Assembly: GCA_035697245.1 (NCBI GenBank)
Contig: DASSDH010000259.1
Location: 1 to 13,538 of the forward strand
Length of the DNA stretch: 13,538 nucleotides
Reading direction: 5' to 3'
Origin: JACVRX01 sp035697245
Lineage (GTDB): Bacteria > Actinomycetota > Actinomycetes > Jiangellales > Jiangellaceae
Shown: piece by piece, positions 1-5,467 of the stretch
Position numbering within the stretch: the first letter of the stretch is position 1
Layout: the number at the start of each line of letters is the position of its first letter
Made by a program: the position numbers and the translations under genes
Notes under the pieces: generated by a model
What the model saw: only the letters and a program-made list of their open reading frames with translations
Told to the model about the DNA's origin: nothing
The model's database searches: none

Positions 1-1
1 C

Positions 2-139
2 GCCGCCAGTCAGCTACGCGAACGCCTCGGCCCCCGCTTCGACGCCTTCGCCGCCCGCGGACAGACACTCGACCGGCCCGAGGTCATCGACATCGCCCTC
101 GACACCCTCGCCGGCCTCGGCGCGCACGTCTCTGCTTGA
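2..139 (+). CDS. C-terminal end of a probable LuxR/AfsR-type regulator (partial)
   Basis: The frame is open from the left edge and ends at TGA 137-139, giving 45 visible residues. The tail reads LRERLGPRFDAFAARGQ followed by LDRPEVIDIALDTLAGLGA. This resembles the usual last helices of large ATPase/TPR regulators of the LuxR or AfsR type, which often end with an LG..rF..l.a.G..l...ea...AL pattern. The codons are strongly GC-ending, as expected for a real gene here. Only the end is present, so no DNA-binding domain can be seen, and the family call rests on this short pattern alone. It could instead be the end of an adenylate-cyclase/ATPase protein with the same TPR tail. That it is a real coding end is fairly safe; the function is tentative. 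Confidence 0.5.
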   Translation, partial: AASQLRERLGPRFDAFAARGQTLDRPEVIDIALDTLAGLGAHVSA

Positions 140-500
140 CGTCCCGCATCCTCCGAAGGTGCCCCCACAGATCGACGGATATCGAGCGTCACGACGAGCT
201 GATCCAGCCGCACATAATGGAGTAGTCGTCGAGGCCGGTAGCCGGGGTCCAGACGACGTTGTCCGTCGCTAGCTTGGTCGACGCACACAAAGCGCGCCCG
301 CTGACGGCGCCGGCCTCGTGCCGCTGGCGAGCTTGTCGAGGCCCGGGCTGCGTGCCCGCCCGCCCGGTCCGGGCCTCGGCGCCTCGACGGTTGGCTCGCA
401 TCGCCGGCTAACCGTCGGTGGCGCGCCGAGTTGGCTGACACCAGGCGACACGATTGCTGCGGCCCCGCGCCACCATTTCGACCGTGTGGAGCGCCGGGCA
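140..500. other. Intergenic stretch with no convincing gene
   Basis: No frame here has both a credible start and coding-like composition. On the minus strand a short stretch around 192-290 (reading TKLATDNVVWTPATGLDDYS) looks protein-like but has no ribosome binding site or natural start. It may be an old gene scrap. No clear promoter or hairpin was seen. Confidence 0.35.
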
Positions 501-674
501 ATGACCGGCATGGCAGTCTTCCCAACCAGGAGTTCGTTGATCGGATACCTCGCCTCGTACGGCGAGTTCTCATGGTTCTCCCACGTCGATCTCGAGGCCC
601 GTGTGGCTGGCATACCGGCGCCGTTCTACGCCTCCTACCGCAACACCGTGTTCGTCGCCCACAAGCGCCTGTAG
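501..674 (+). CDS. Small hypothetical protein or surviving C-terminus of a decayed gene
   Basis: This is a 57-residue frame from ATG 501 to TAG 672-674 with coding-like codon use and a natural amino-acid mix (FSWFSHVDLEARVAGIPAPF, then YASYRNTVFVAHK). The same frame is open upstream to about 318, but that part is Arg/Pro-rich and looks non-coding. The recognisable part may therefore be the tail of a larger lost protein. There is a weak GGAG about 10 bases before ATG 501. I do not recognise the family. There is no membrane segment, cysteine motif or DNA-binding motif. The following gene begins 180 bases later on the same strand. Confidence 0.4.
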   Translation: MTGMAVFPTRSSLIGYLASYGEFSWFSHVDLEARVAGIPAPFYASYRNTVFVAHKRL

Positions 675-790
675 CCCGGGCTGGGCCCCCAGGAGTAGGA
701 CAGAGAACTGCTTCCGCGTCGTCCCCCCGTTCGACCGTCGGCGCCGGTGGCGCGGGCGGAACCCCGTCTTTCCCGGATCGACGGGGCAAC

Positions 791-859
791 ATGGGTTCCA
801 CCTACCCTGAGCTTGTGCCGGAGATGGAGCGGTGCATGCTGTCCCGAGGCCAGCCGTGA
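791..859 (+). CDS. Possible 22-residue leader ORF coupled to the next gene
   Basis: ATG 791 opens a 22-codon frame (MGSTYPELVPEMERCMLSRG, then QP) whose TGA at 857-859 overlaps the GTG start at 856-858 of the next small gene in a GTGA arrangement. Such overlaps are typical of translationally coupled pairs. No strong ribosome binding site precedes ATG 791, and the frame is also open far upstream in a poor-looking sequence. The leader may be accidental. Confidence 0.25.
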   Translation: MGSTYPELVPEMERCMLSRGQP

Positions 860-1008
860 GCACGTGGTCGTCCGAGCTCTCAGACGACGAGCTGCGCGCG
901 CGGCTCGTCCAGCGCGGTGTGGACGAGTCTGCCGCCCGGTTCCTTGTCGCTCACCGGGAGGACCCGCTGACGGCCAAGATGATCGTCGAGCTGCTCGGGG
1001 GCAACTGA
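856..1008 (+). CDS. Small uncharacterised acidic/helical protein (50 aa)
   Basis: The frame runs from GTG 856 to TGA 1006-1008 and encodes 50 residues. It has strong GC-ending codon use (CTC, GTC, GCC, GAC) and a CGAGG ribosome binding site at 845-849, six bases before the start. An in-frame GTG at 832 is an alternative start but lacks such a site. The protein is predicted to be mostly helical: an acidic N-terminus (WSSELSDDELRARL), a middle with VDESAARFLVAHRED, and an end of MIVELLGGN. I do not recognise a family. Its size and the LSDDELRARLxxRGVD layout would suit a small regulatory or adaptor helix bundle, but that is only an impression. A hairpin at 1087-1106 may end its transcript. Confidence 0.55.
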   Translation: MSTWSSELSDDELRARLVQRGVDESAARFLVAHREDPLTAKMIVELLGGN

Positions 1009-1086
1009 CGTCAACACGAAACCGCATGCATCCGGCAACCTGCGGCCCTGCGCACATATCAGATTGAGCGAGTCGACCACCACCAC

Positions 1087-1106
1087 CACCAGCCCTAGCG
1101 CTGGTG
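1087..1106 (+). terminator. Candidate hairpin terminator after the small gene
   Basis: This is an inverted repeat, CACCAGC (1087-1093) against GCTGGTG (1100-1106), with a six-base loop and seven perfect pairs. It lies about 79 bases after the stop at 1008. There is no T-run, which is common in high-GC actinobacterial terminators. A short (ACC)n run leads into it. Confidence 0.35.
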
Positions 1107-1310
1107 CGCTCAACGGTTGTTGGGTCGGTGGAACGTCAACGTCCGCGTTCGCGTTCGGCTTCGACGGCCAACAGGACGACGACGCCCAGGCATCGGCGGT
1201 GATTCGATTCGAAGGAGGCTGACGCACCGACATGCCATCGCGCCCGAACGTCTCGGCCGTCCTGGCGCCACGGGATATTGGTGCCGGCCTCCTGGGCCTG
1301 CATCGCACCT
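1107..1310. other. Gap between the convergent small gene and ferredoxin gene
   Basis: No gene is supported. An imperfect hairpin (GGCGCCA 1264-1270 against TGGTGCC 1279-1285) lies 26 bases beyond the ferredoxin stop and could end that minus-strand transcript, although one pair is mismatched in the minus-strand RNA. Confidence 0.3.
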
Positions 1311-1664
1311 TCAGCCGGTCCATCCCCACTTGTCCTTGTTGGCGGCGACGTCGCTCGTCGTGGGCTGGGGCTTGTCGATGTGCCGGGGTACTCGGAACTT
1401 GTCCTTGCACTCGACGATGGACGCGTTGAGAGCGATGTCGTCCTCGAGCATCGCGGGCACGTCGCTGTCGCACAGTGGCGCCTCCCAGGGGCAGACGGGC
1501 TCACACGCCTGGCAGTCGATGCATTCGTCGGGGTCGATGTAGAGCTGGCTCGGGAACTGATCGGACGCTGGTCCGACGTACTCGTAGATGCAGTCGACGG
1601 GGCAGACTTCGATGCACGACGTGTCGAGGCAGTCACGACACAAGCGGGTGATTACCCAGGTCAT
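1311..1664 (-). CDS. fdxA: Seven-iron ferredoxin (AvFdI type, [3Fe-4S]/[4Fe-4S])
   Basis: A soluble cytoplasmic low-potential electron carrier of 117 residues. The N-terminus has C9-x2-C12-x4-C17-x3-C21-P, the spacing of Azotobacter ferredoxin I. By that family, C9, C17 and C58 would hold the 3Fe cluster and C21, C48, C51 and C54 (CIDCQACEPVCP) the 4Fe cluster, with C12 present but probably not a ligand. The VDCIYE and PDECIDC motifs are typical. The start at ATG 1664 is supported by GGAGAGGAGG six bases upstream. The tail after residue 70 is longer than in short actinobacterial FdxA (about 105-115 residues is usual for the AvFdI type) and carries additional C65 and C86. It stands alone, with about 300 non-coding bases upstream. 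An FNR-like TTGA-N6-TCAA sequence is found there. The partner enzyme is unknown. Confidence 0.93.
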   Translation of the reverse strand: MTWVITRLCRDCLDTSCIEVCPVDCIYEYVGPASDQFPSQLYIDPDECIDCQACEPVCPWEAPLCDSDVPAMLEDDIALNASIVECKDKFRVPRHIDKPQPTTSDVAANKDKWGWTG

Positions 1665-1704
1665 CGATGCCTCCTCTCCGGGGCTCGATCACCCTCGCGG
1701 CGGA

Positions 1705-1718
1705 TTGACCTATCTCAA
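1705..1718. promoter_or_regulatory. FNR/CRP-like half-site pair upstream of the ferredoxin gene
   Basis: TTGACCTATCTCAA contains TTGA and TCAA in inverted orientation six bases apart. This is the spacing of Crp/Fnr-family sites, but only the outer four bases of each arm match. It lies about 41 bases upstream of the ferredoxin start codon, where a regulator could act on the promoter. The match is short and could be chance. Confidence 0.3.
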
Positions 1719-1965
1719 ACGGAGTCGTCAAAGGCGTGATGACACGGTGTTCCCGGCTGAGCCAGCAGAGTCAAACCGATCTCCGGTCCCACCAGCTGGA
1801 GCGTAGCGCCACCGTCCCCGGGCTCTCCTGACAGGTGACGAGGTCGTCGTGCGGGTAGAAGGCGCCGGTGGCCGGCTGCCTTTCGGGTTCGCCGCCGACG
1901 TGTGCTGGGAGGCCCGCGCGTAGCCACTCGACGGTGAATCGGGGTGGTTGGGCGTGAGGAGGGCT
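1719..1965. other. Non-coding leader between the RAM gene and ferredoxin gene
   Basis: No gene with a start is visible. On the minus strand, directly after the TAG at 1966-1968, the same frame is open and protein-like for about 55 codons (for example FTVEWLRAGLPAHVGG). It has no start codon, so it may be an old coding scrap or chance. Confidence 0.3.
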
Positions 1966-2199
1966 CTACACCGGCGCCACGACGGGGGTTTCGGTCGTCC
2001 GGACGCCCGGGATGGCCTGAACCGTCACGAGCACCGTTTCGGCCATGGCACTGTCGTCGTCGACTTCGACGTAGGCGAAGATGTCGGGCTGGGCCCAGCA
2101 GGCGTGGGTCTGTGTGACGCCGGCAACCTGTCGGAGTGCGGCGACCACATCCTGGTTCTTGCCGGCCTCGACGGAGACGAGCACGTCGGCGGAAACCAT
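1966..2199 (-). CDS. Stand-alone Lrp/AsnC-type ligand-binding (RAM) domain protein
   Basis: A 77-residue cytoplasmic protein consisting only of the alpha/beta ligand-binding domain that Lrp/AsnC regulators carry after their HTH. It begins MVSADVLVSVEAGKNQDVV and continues with VAGVTQTHACWAQPDIFAYV and a final IPGVRTTETPVV strand. There is no DNA-binding domain. Such proteins form ring-like oligomers and are thought to sense amino acids or modulate partners. The start at ATG 2199 is chosen because GGAGGTGG lies just upstream; the frame is open nine codons further but without a better site. A TAGGCT -10 box at 2230-2235 would give a short leader. The gene follows the binding-protein gene on the same strand after 58 bases. 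A related but broken RAM gene lies at 4064-4279. Confidence 0.8.
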   Translation of the reverse strand: MVSADVLVSVEAGKNQDVVAALRQVAGVTQTHACWAQPDIFAYVEVDDDSAMAETVLVTVQAIPGVRTTETPVVAPV

Positions 2200-2229
2200 C
2201 GTTCCACCTCCTCTCCTCGGCCACATTCG

Positions 2230-2235
2230 AGCCTA
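2230..2235 (-). promoter_or_regulatory. -10 box of the RAM-protein gene
   Basis: The minus strand reads TAGGCT, a good actinobacterial -10 hexamer. Transcription would start roughly 23-25 bases before ATG 2199, leaving room for the GGAGG site. No clear -35 hexamer is seen at 17-18 bases. Confidence 0.45.
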
Positions 2236-2257
2236 CCCAGCCGAGGATCGTCAGCAT

Positions 2258-3289
2258 TCAAGGCCTCAGCTCGGCGGCGAGCACTCGCCTGCCTCGGCGC
2301 CATTGCACGGCAACCGGGACATAGCCGGCCTGCCTCCAGGAGCCGTCAAGGCGAAACGGGCCCAGCAAGCTGTCAGCCTGCCACCGCCGGACCTCGTCGG
2401 CACCGTAGCCCCGGGCCGCGGCCTCGGCGGCCAGGTAACCCGCGGCCGCCGCCTGGGCGGCCAGGTAGTCGGGCGAGCGGCCGAGGCGCGCCTCGAAACG
2501 GCGGACGAACTCCGGTCCGGACGGTCCCACGTCCACAGGGTGGTGGCGGCACCACCACTGGGCCGGCCCCACGACCCCGTCCGCCAACCGGCCCAGTCGG
2601 CGACCGAACTCATCGATGCCGGCGGCCACACAGCCCAAGAGCCCGACCTCCACGCGCGCCTCCCGGACCCGCCGTATGACGGCCAGATCCTCCTCGAACG
2701 TCCCGACGACAAACATCGCCGCGTCGGCAAGGGACGCCGACGGGCGCGAGGCCGCCGCTTCCACCAGGGCGCCCACGTTGCCCGCCTCGACCCGTCGGGT
2801 GCGCAACCCCAGGCTCTCGGCGGCCCGTCGCCCGCCGGTGGCCACCTGCTCGGCGAACCGTCCCCTGCCTGGGGCCACGAGCACGTTGTCGAGCCCGGCG
2901 TCCCGGGCCAGCACCAGCAGGCCGGCGAGGTAGGTCGACGCCGGGGCGACCACGGTGGCGAGCAGCGGCGAGGCGAGGTCGTCGGCGGCGCCCCCGTGGT
3001 TCCACAGCAACCGCCCCGACCCGCAGACGACCGGGGCGACATGGCGCACCGTCCCGCTGCCATAGGGGCCCAGCAGGAGCTCGATCCCGTCCGCCAGCAG
3101 ACCGTGGTAGGCGGCCATCGCTCGGCTCGGTGAGCCCCCGTCATCGATGATGACCAGCTCGACGGGCTGATCAGCGGCCCACAGGTCGAGGCCTGCGCGT
3201 ACTTGGGCCGACTGCACCGCGTAGCGCCCGGTCAGCCCGAGACTCACCCCGGCCCGAAGGACCCCCACGAAATCGAGCATGCGACGCAT
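2258..3289 (-). CDS. Type 1 periplasmic-binding-like protein (Leu/Ile/Val receptor fold) without signal peptide
   Basis: A 343-residue protein of the branched-chain amino-acid receptor family (Peripla_BP_6-like). Landmarks are LRAGVSLGLTGRYAVQSAQV near residue 11, ELVIIDDGGSPSRA near 45, ELLLGPYGSGTVRHVAPV near 70, and a C-terminal domain with FEARLGRSPDYLAAQAAAA. The fold normally binds a small ligand outside the membrane for an ABC importer. Here the first strand starts about ten residues after the Met, so there is no room for a signal peptide or lipobox. The frame upstream, back to the PdxH stop 69 bases away, contains no alternative start. No permease or ATPase gene is nearby. A cytoplasmic sensor role, or loss of an N-terminal piece, are both possible. 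ATG 3280 and a GTG near 3247 are other possible starts; no strong ribosome binding site decides among them. Confidence 0.75.
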   Translation of the reverse strand: MRRMLDFVGVLRAGVSLGLTGRYAVQSAQVRAGLDLWAADQPVELVIIDDGGSPSRAMAAYHGLLADGIELLLGPYGSGTVRHVAPVVCGSGRLLWNHGGAADDLASPLLATVVAPASTYLAGLLVLARDAGLDNVLVAPGRGRFAEQVATGGRRAAESLGLRTRRVEAGNVGALVEAAASRPSASLADAAMFVVGTFEEDLAVIRRVREARVEVGLLGCVAAGIDEFGRRLGRLADGVVGPAQWWCRHHPVDVGPSGPEFVRRFEARLGRSPDYLAAQAAAAGYLAAEAAARGYGADEVRRWQADSLLGPFRLDGSWRQAGYVPVAVQWRRGRRVLAAELRP

Positions 3290-3358
3290 GGCCGCGAGGC
3301 CACAACCCCCGACATCGAGGCCGATCTCCGGCTGCCGGCTCGGATTCGGCCAGGCGTC

Positions 3359-3967
3359 TCACGGCGCGAGCCGTTCGATGCGCCAGCCGCCCGCGTCACG
3401 TCGGTAGCGCATCCGGTCGTGAAGGTGGTCCGGGCGACCCTGCCAGAACTCGATCTCGTCGGGGGCCACGACGTAGCCGCCCCAGCCCGTGGGACGGCCG
3501 ACGGCGAGGCCCTCGAATGCAGCGAGGAGCTGGCGCATGCGCCGCTCGAGCACCTCGAGCCCGGCAATCACCTCGCCCTGGGGCGCGATCTCGGCCGCGA
3601 GGTTCGCCTCCCGCGGCCGTGTGGCGAAGAAGGCGTCGGCCTCCTCGTCGGGGACGCGCGTAACCCGCCCGCCCATCCGCACCTGCCGTTCCGATGCTGA
3701 CCAGAGGAACACCAGCGCGGCCCGAGGGTTGGCCTCGAGCTCGCTGGCCTTAGCGCCGCGCGTGTCCGTGAAGAACAGAAAGCCTCGCTCGTCGAGGCCC
3801 CGGAGGATGACCGCGCGGGCCGAAGGCCAGCCCTGGGGCGACACGGTGGCGAGCACCATCGCGTCGGACCAGTGCTCGCCGGTCGCTCGGGCCTCGTCCC
3901 ACCATGTACGGAACAGGACGATGGGATCGGCGGGGACACGGTTCTCGCTCAGGCGACGCAAGCCCAC
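3359..3967 (-). CDS. pdxH: Pyridoxamine/pyridoxine 5'-phosphate oxidase (PdxH family)
   Basis: An FMN enzyme of 202 residues that would oxidise PNP or PMP to PLP in vitamin B6 synthesis or salvage. Family landmarks are DPIVLFRTWWDEA near residue 14, PSARAVILRGLDERGFLFFT near 48, NPRAALVFLW near 80, GRPTGWGGYVVAPDEIEFWQ near 157, and the C-terminal RIERLAP. Length is close to that of typical PdxH (about 210-220). One key position differs: where E. coli has RLHDR (Arg197, His199), this protein has HLHDR. The substrate-contacting arginine is therefore histidine (residue 181, codon CAC at 3425-3427), while the second histidine is kept. The usual QS of the AxxQS motif also reads QG. The first possible start is GTG 3967, just after an in-frame TAG. 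A TAGCCT box abuts it, so a start at TTG 3961 on a leaderless message is also possible. Confidence 0.88.
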   Translation of the reverse strand: MGLRRLSENRVPADPIVLFRTWWDEARATGEHWSDAMVLATVSPQGWPSARAVILRGLDERGFLFFTDTRGAKASELEANPRAALVFLWSASERQVRMGGRVTRVPDEEADAFFATRPREANLAAEIAPQGEVIAGLEVLERRMRQLLAAFEGLAVGRPTGWGGYVVAPDEIEFWQGRPDHLHDRMRYRRDAGGWRIERLAP

Positions 3968-3973
3968 AGGCTA
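3968..3973 (-). promoter_or_regulatory. -10-like box abutting the pdxH start
   Basis: The minus strand reads TAGCCT immediately before GTG 3967. If it is a -10 box, transcription would start about seven bases on, at TTG 3961, giving a leaderless message beginning at the third codon of the annotated frame. This is positional inference only. Confidence 0.3.
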
Positions 3974-4063
3974 TTGGGCATTCGAGGACCAGCCGGTCTG
4001 GTGCTAAGGCACCGCCGACTGGTCGTGGGCCTCGGCCGCTCGCGCCCAGAAGGTTCATCCAGT

Positions 4064-4279
4064 TCATTGCAGGGTCACGCCGCCCACCAGATGGATACGG
4101 GACACCACGAGCTTGCCGAGCGCGTCCGCATCCTCGGTCTGCACCCGCGCGATCACGTCCTAGGGGCCGGTGATCGCCTCGGCGGAGATCACTCCCTCGA
4201 GTGCGCCGACCTCGTCGGAGGCGTCAGCGGCGGCTCCAACCTCGGTCCGGACGAGAGCCGCCACCCAGGCTGTCTGGGA
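4064..4279 (-). pseudogene. Lrp/AsnC-type ligand-binding (RAM) protein, broken by an in-frame amber codon
   Basis: The minus strand encodes a full-length RAM-domain protein in one frame, interrupted by a single TAG at 4160-4162. Before it comes WVAALVRTEVGAAADASDEV, then GALEGVISAEAITGP; after it DVIARVQTEDADALGKLVVS, then RIHLVGGVTL and a TGA at 4064-4066. In the family the residue after TGP is nearly always Tyr (TGPYDVI), so a TAC or TAT to TAG change explains the stop exactly. The start is also unclear. No ATG is in place: the expected first codon, three before the TGG, reads TCC (4277-4279), and the nearest in-frame start is GTG 4262-4264. Two fragments could still be made, but a working ring-forming domain is unlikely. 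It is a paralogue in kind of the intact gene at 1966-2199. Confidence 0.8.
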
Positions 4280-4384
4280 TCCCTGGGTGGACGTCCCGTC
4301 GCCGAGGTACAGGCCGTCGATGGGGTGCGACCGCTGCTGCAGTCGGGGGTGCAGGGCCCGCCGCACTGGGCTCGCCCACACCCC

Positions 4385-4410
4385 GGTATCAGCTCTGGTG
4401 ACCAGATACC
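4385..4410. promoter_or_regulatory. Nested inverted repeat, possible operator
   Basis: An outer pair GGTATC (4385-4390) and GATACC (4405-4410) encloses CTGGT-G-ACCAG (4395-4405). The site lies between the coding scrap ending at 4421 and the broken RAM gene, which is read away from it. The symmetry suits a dimeric repressor site or an RNA hairpin. Nothing identifies the protein. Confidence 0.3.
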
Positions 4411-4420
4411 CGTACAGGCT

Positions 4421-4552
4421 TCACACCGCCGCCAGGCGGCGCTTGATCGCCGCCGCCGCCAGCCCCGCCCCGCCGTCGGTGACCCGCACCGCGTTCTCCG
4501 CTCCCGACCTCGGGCGCTCCAACGCGTAGAGCCACACGAGCTTGCTACGACG
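4421..4552 (-). pseudogene. C-terminal scrap of an unrecognised protein
   Basis: Directly after the CBS gene, in a different frame, the minus strand reads a coding-like stretch: SKLVWLYALERPRSGAENAV, then RVTDGGAGLAAAAIKRRLAAV, to TGA 4421-4423. Codon use is strongly GC-ending. It begins close to the CBS stop, has no ribosome binding site and only an internal GTG as a possible start. It looks like the surviving end of a gene whose front was lost when the CBS gene came to lie next to it. I do not recognise the family. A small intact protein starting at that GTG cannot be excluded. Confidence 0.35.
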
Positions 4553-4928
4553 GGTGCCGGCGAACGTGGAGGCTGAGCAGGTCTCGCAGGCTGACGATCC
4601 CAACCAACGCGGTCCCCGCAACGACGGGAAGATGGCGAAACTCCCTGCCGAGCATTATTTCGGCCGCTTGCTCCGAGTCGACGTGGGGCCCGGCGGTCTC
4701 CGGATCACGTGTCATCCACCGGGATACTGGTGAACGCGTCAGGTCGCCACCTGATGCCGCGGCCCGCAAGACATCGCGCTCGGTGAAGATGCCCACCAGT
4801 ATCTGCCCCTGCATGACGACCGCTGATCCAAAGCGGCCCTTCACCATGGCTGCCGCCGCCTGCGCCACCGGGCTATCGGGCGCGACGGTGAACACGTCGG
4901 CCGTCATGATCTCGGCGAGTTCGACCAT
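4545..4928 (-). CDS. CBS-pair domain protein
   Basis: A 127-residue soluble protein made of two CBS motifs and nothing else. The first starts AEIMTADVFTVAPDSPVAQA (residue 5) and ends with GIFTERDVLRAAA (about 46). The second has PVSRWMTRDPETAGP (about 67), EFRHLPVV (about 96) and GIVSLRDLL (about 109). CBS pairs bind adenine nucleotides (AMP, ATP, SAM, NADH) and act as energy sensors; stand-alone forms of this size are common in actinobacteria. The start at ATG 4928 has GGGAGG five bases upstream. The unknown gene at 4971-5216 ends 42 bases upstream on the same strand, so the two are probably one operon. No target enzyme is adjacent. Confidence 0.9.
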   Translation of the reverse strand: MVELAEIMTADVFTVAPDSPVAQAAAAMVKGRFGSAVVMQGQILVGIFTERDVLRAAASGGDLTRSPVSRWMTRDPETAGPHVDSEQAAEIMLGREFRHLPVVAGTALVGIVSLRDLLSLHVRRHPS

Positions 4929-4970
4929 CAGTGCCTCCCGGCGCGAAGCCTGTCTCGGTCTCGCCTTCCC

Positions 4971-5216
4971 TCAGCCGCCCTCGCCACCCACCTCGTCCAG
5001 CTCAGGTTCGCCCAAAGCCAAGGACGGTCGGGCCAAGTCCTCGTTGAGCTGTCGCCACAAGGCCCCCGCCCACGAGCCCAGCGGCGGCCACTTACGCCAG
5101 AACACCTGCAACGCCGCGTCATCGAACGTCGCCGCAGCCTCCTCGAACGTCACCTCGTCGGCCACGTGCTCCAGGGCCGACAGCGCTCGGAGGAACTGCT
5201 CCGAGACATCATCCAT
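4971..5216 (-). CDS. Hypothetical acidic protein of 81 residues
   Basis: A soluble, acidic, mostly helical protein from ATG 5216 to a stop at 4971. It begins MDDVSEQFLRALSALEHVAD, has an aromatic centre (VFWRKWPPLGSWAGALWRQL) and ends in an acidic tail (EPELDEVGGEGG). GAGAGGGGG lies about seven bases before the chosen ATG, which favours it over an in-frame ATG at 5288. A TATATC -10-like box at 5248-5253 sits at a suitable distance. It lies just upstream of the CBS gene on the same strand and is probably cotranscribed with it. I do not recognise the family; no catalytic or metal-binding motif is evident. Confidence 0.7.
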   Translation of the reverse strand: MDDVSEQFLRALSALEHVADEVTFEEAAATFDDAALQVFWRKWPPLGSWAGALWRQLNEDLARPSLALGEPELDEVGGEGG

Positions 5217-5247
5217 CGTGTGCCCCCTCTCCGCTGGGCCAACCCGA

Positions 5248-5253
5248 GATATA
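5248..5253 (-). promoter_or_regulatory. Possible -10 box for the 81-aa/CBS operon
   Basis: The minus strand reads TATATC about 30 bases before ATG 5216. This would give a leader of roughly 25 bases containing the GAGAGGGGG site. The last base departs from the TANNNT consensus and no -35 box is clear. Confidence 0.3.
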
Positions 5254-5313
5254 GCACCAGGTGGCGCGCACGGCCGGCTCCAGAGCATCGTCTCTAGGGA
5301 CCGGTGTGGGAGT

Positions 5314-5460
5314 GTTCAGCGCCCCGTACCACCCGGCGAGGTGACACGCCGCCTCGGCCACAGCGTCGAGACCCTGGTCCCCACCTATGTCGGCGCCCTG
5401 GACGGCGACGAGGCCGTGGCGAACGAGCGCATCGACGCCGCACTGGCGCCCGGACGGCCG
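5314..5460 (+). pseudogene. C-terminal fragment of a tyrosine recombinase (integrase)
   Basis: The plus strand encodes PPGEVTRRLGHSVETL then VPTYVGALDGDEAVANERID. This lines up with the end of the intact integrase in this window, which reads PPAEVARRLGHSVDIL then MRVYAGVFDDERQRSNELMD. The GH box and the catalytic tyrosine (TYVGAL) are both present, but everything upstream, including the first catalytic arginine, is missing. Homology begins abruptly near 5314-5326. The frame stays open to 5583 through an Ala/Pro/Arg-rich tail that overlaps the excisionase-like gene on the other strand. It is the remnant of a different, older element than the one at the tRNA, because the sequences are clearly diverged. 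Confidence 0.8.
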
Positions 5461-5467
5461 CCGGCCG

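Noticed and set aside
192..290. Minus-strand stretch reading NVVWTPATGLDDYSIMCGW
   Set aside because: Coding-like by eye but with no supported start or family; too short to call.
1078..1090. Short (ACC)n run
   Set aside because: Four to five units only, which is too short to call a repeat of interest in GC-rich DNA.
1232..1429. Plus-strand ORF with GGAGG before ATG 1232
   Set aside because: It runs antisense into the ferredoxin gene, has Arg/Trp/Cys-rich composition and no recognisable features.
1800..1965. Protein-like minus-strand frame directly after the RAM gene's stop
   Set aside because: No ATG, GTG or TTG start is placed to open it and no family is recognised; noted only as a possible scrap.
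4160..4162. In-frame TAG as a recoded (pyrrolysine or suppressed) codon
   Set aside because: No recoding signal or suppressor gene is visible, the codon replaces a conserved Tyr, and the start also looks degraded. Simple decay is the better reading.
5303..5311. GGTGTGGGA, identical to nine bases of the tRNA-Ser 3' end (12314-12322), directly before the integrase fragment
   Set aside because: Nine bases in GC-rich DNA can match by chance, the identity does not extend into the following TTCGAA, and the int fragment is the wrong end of the gene for an adjacent att site. Not called as an attachment site.
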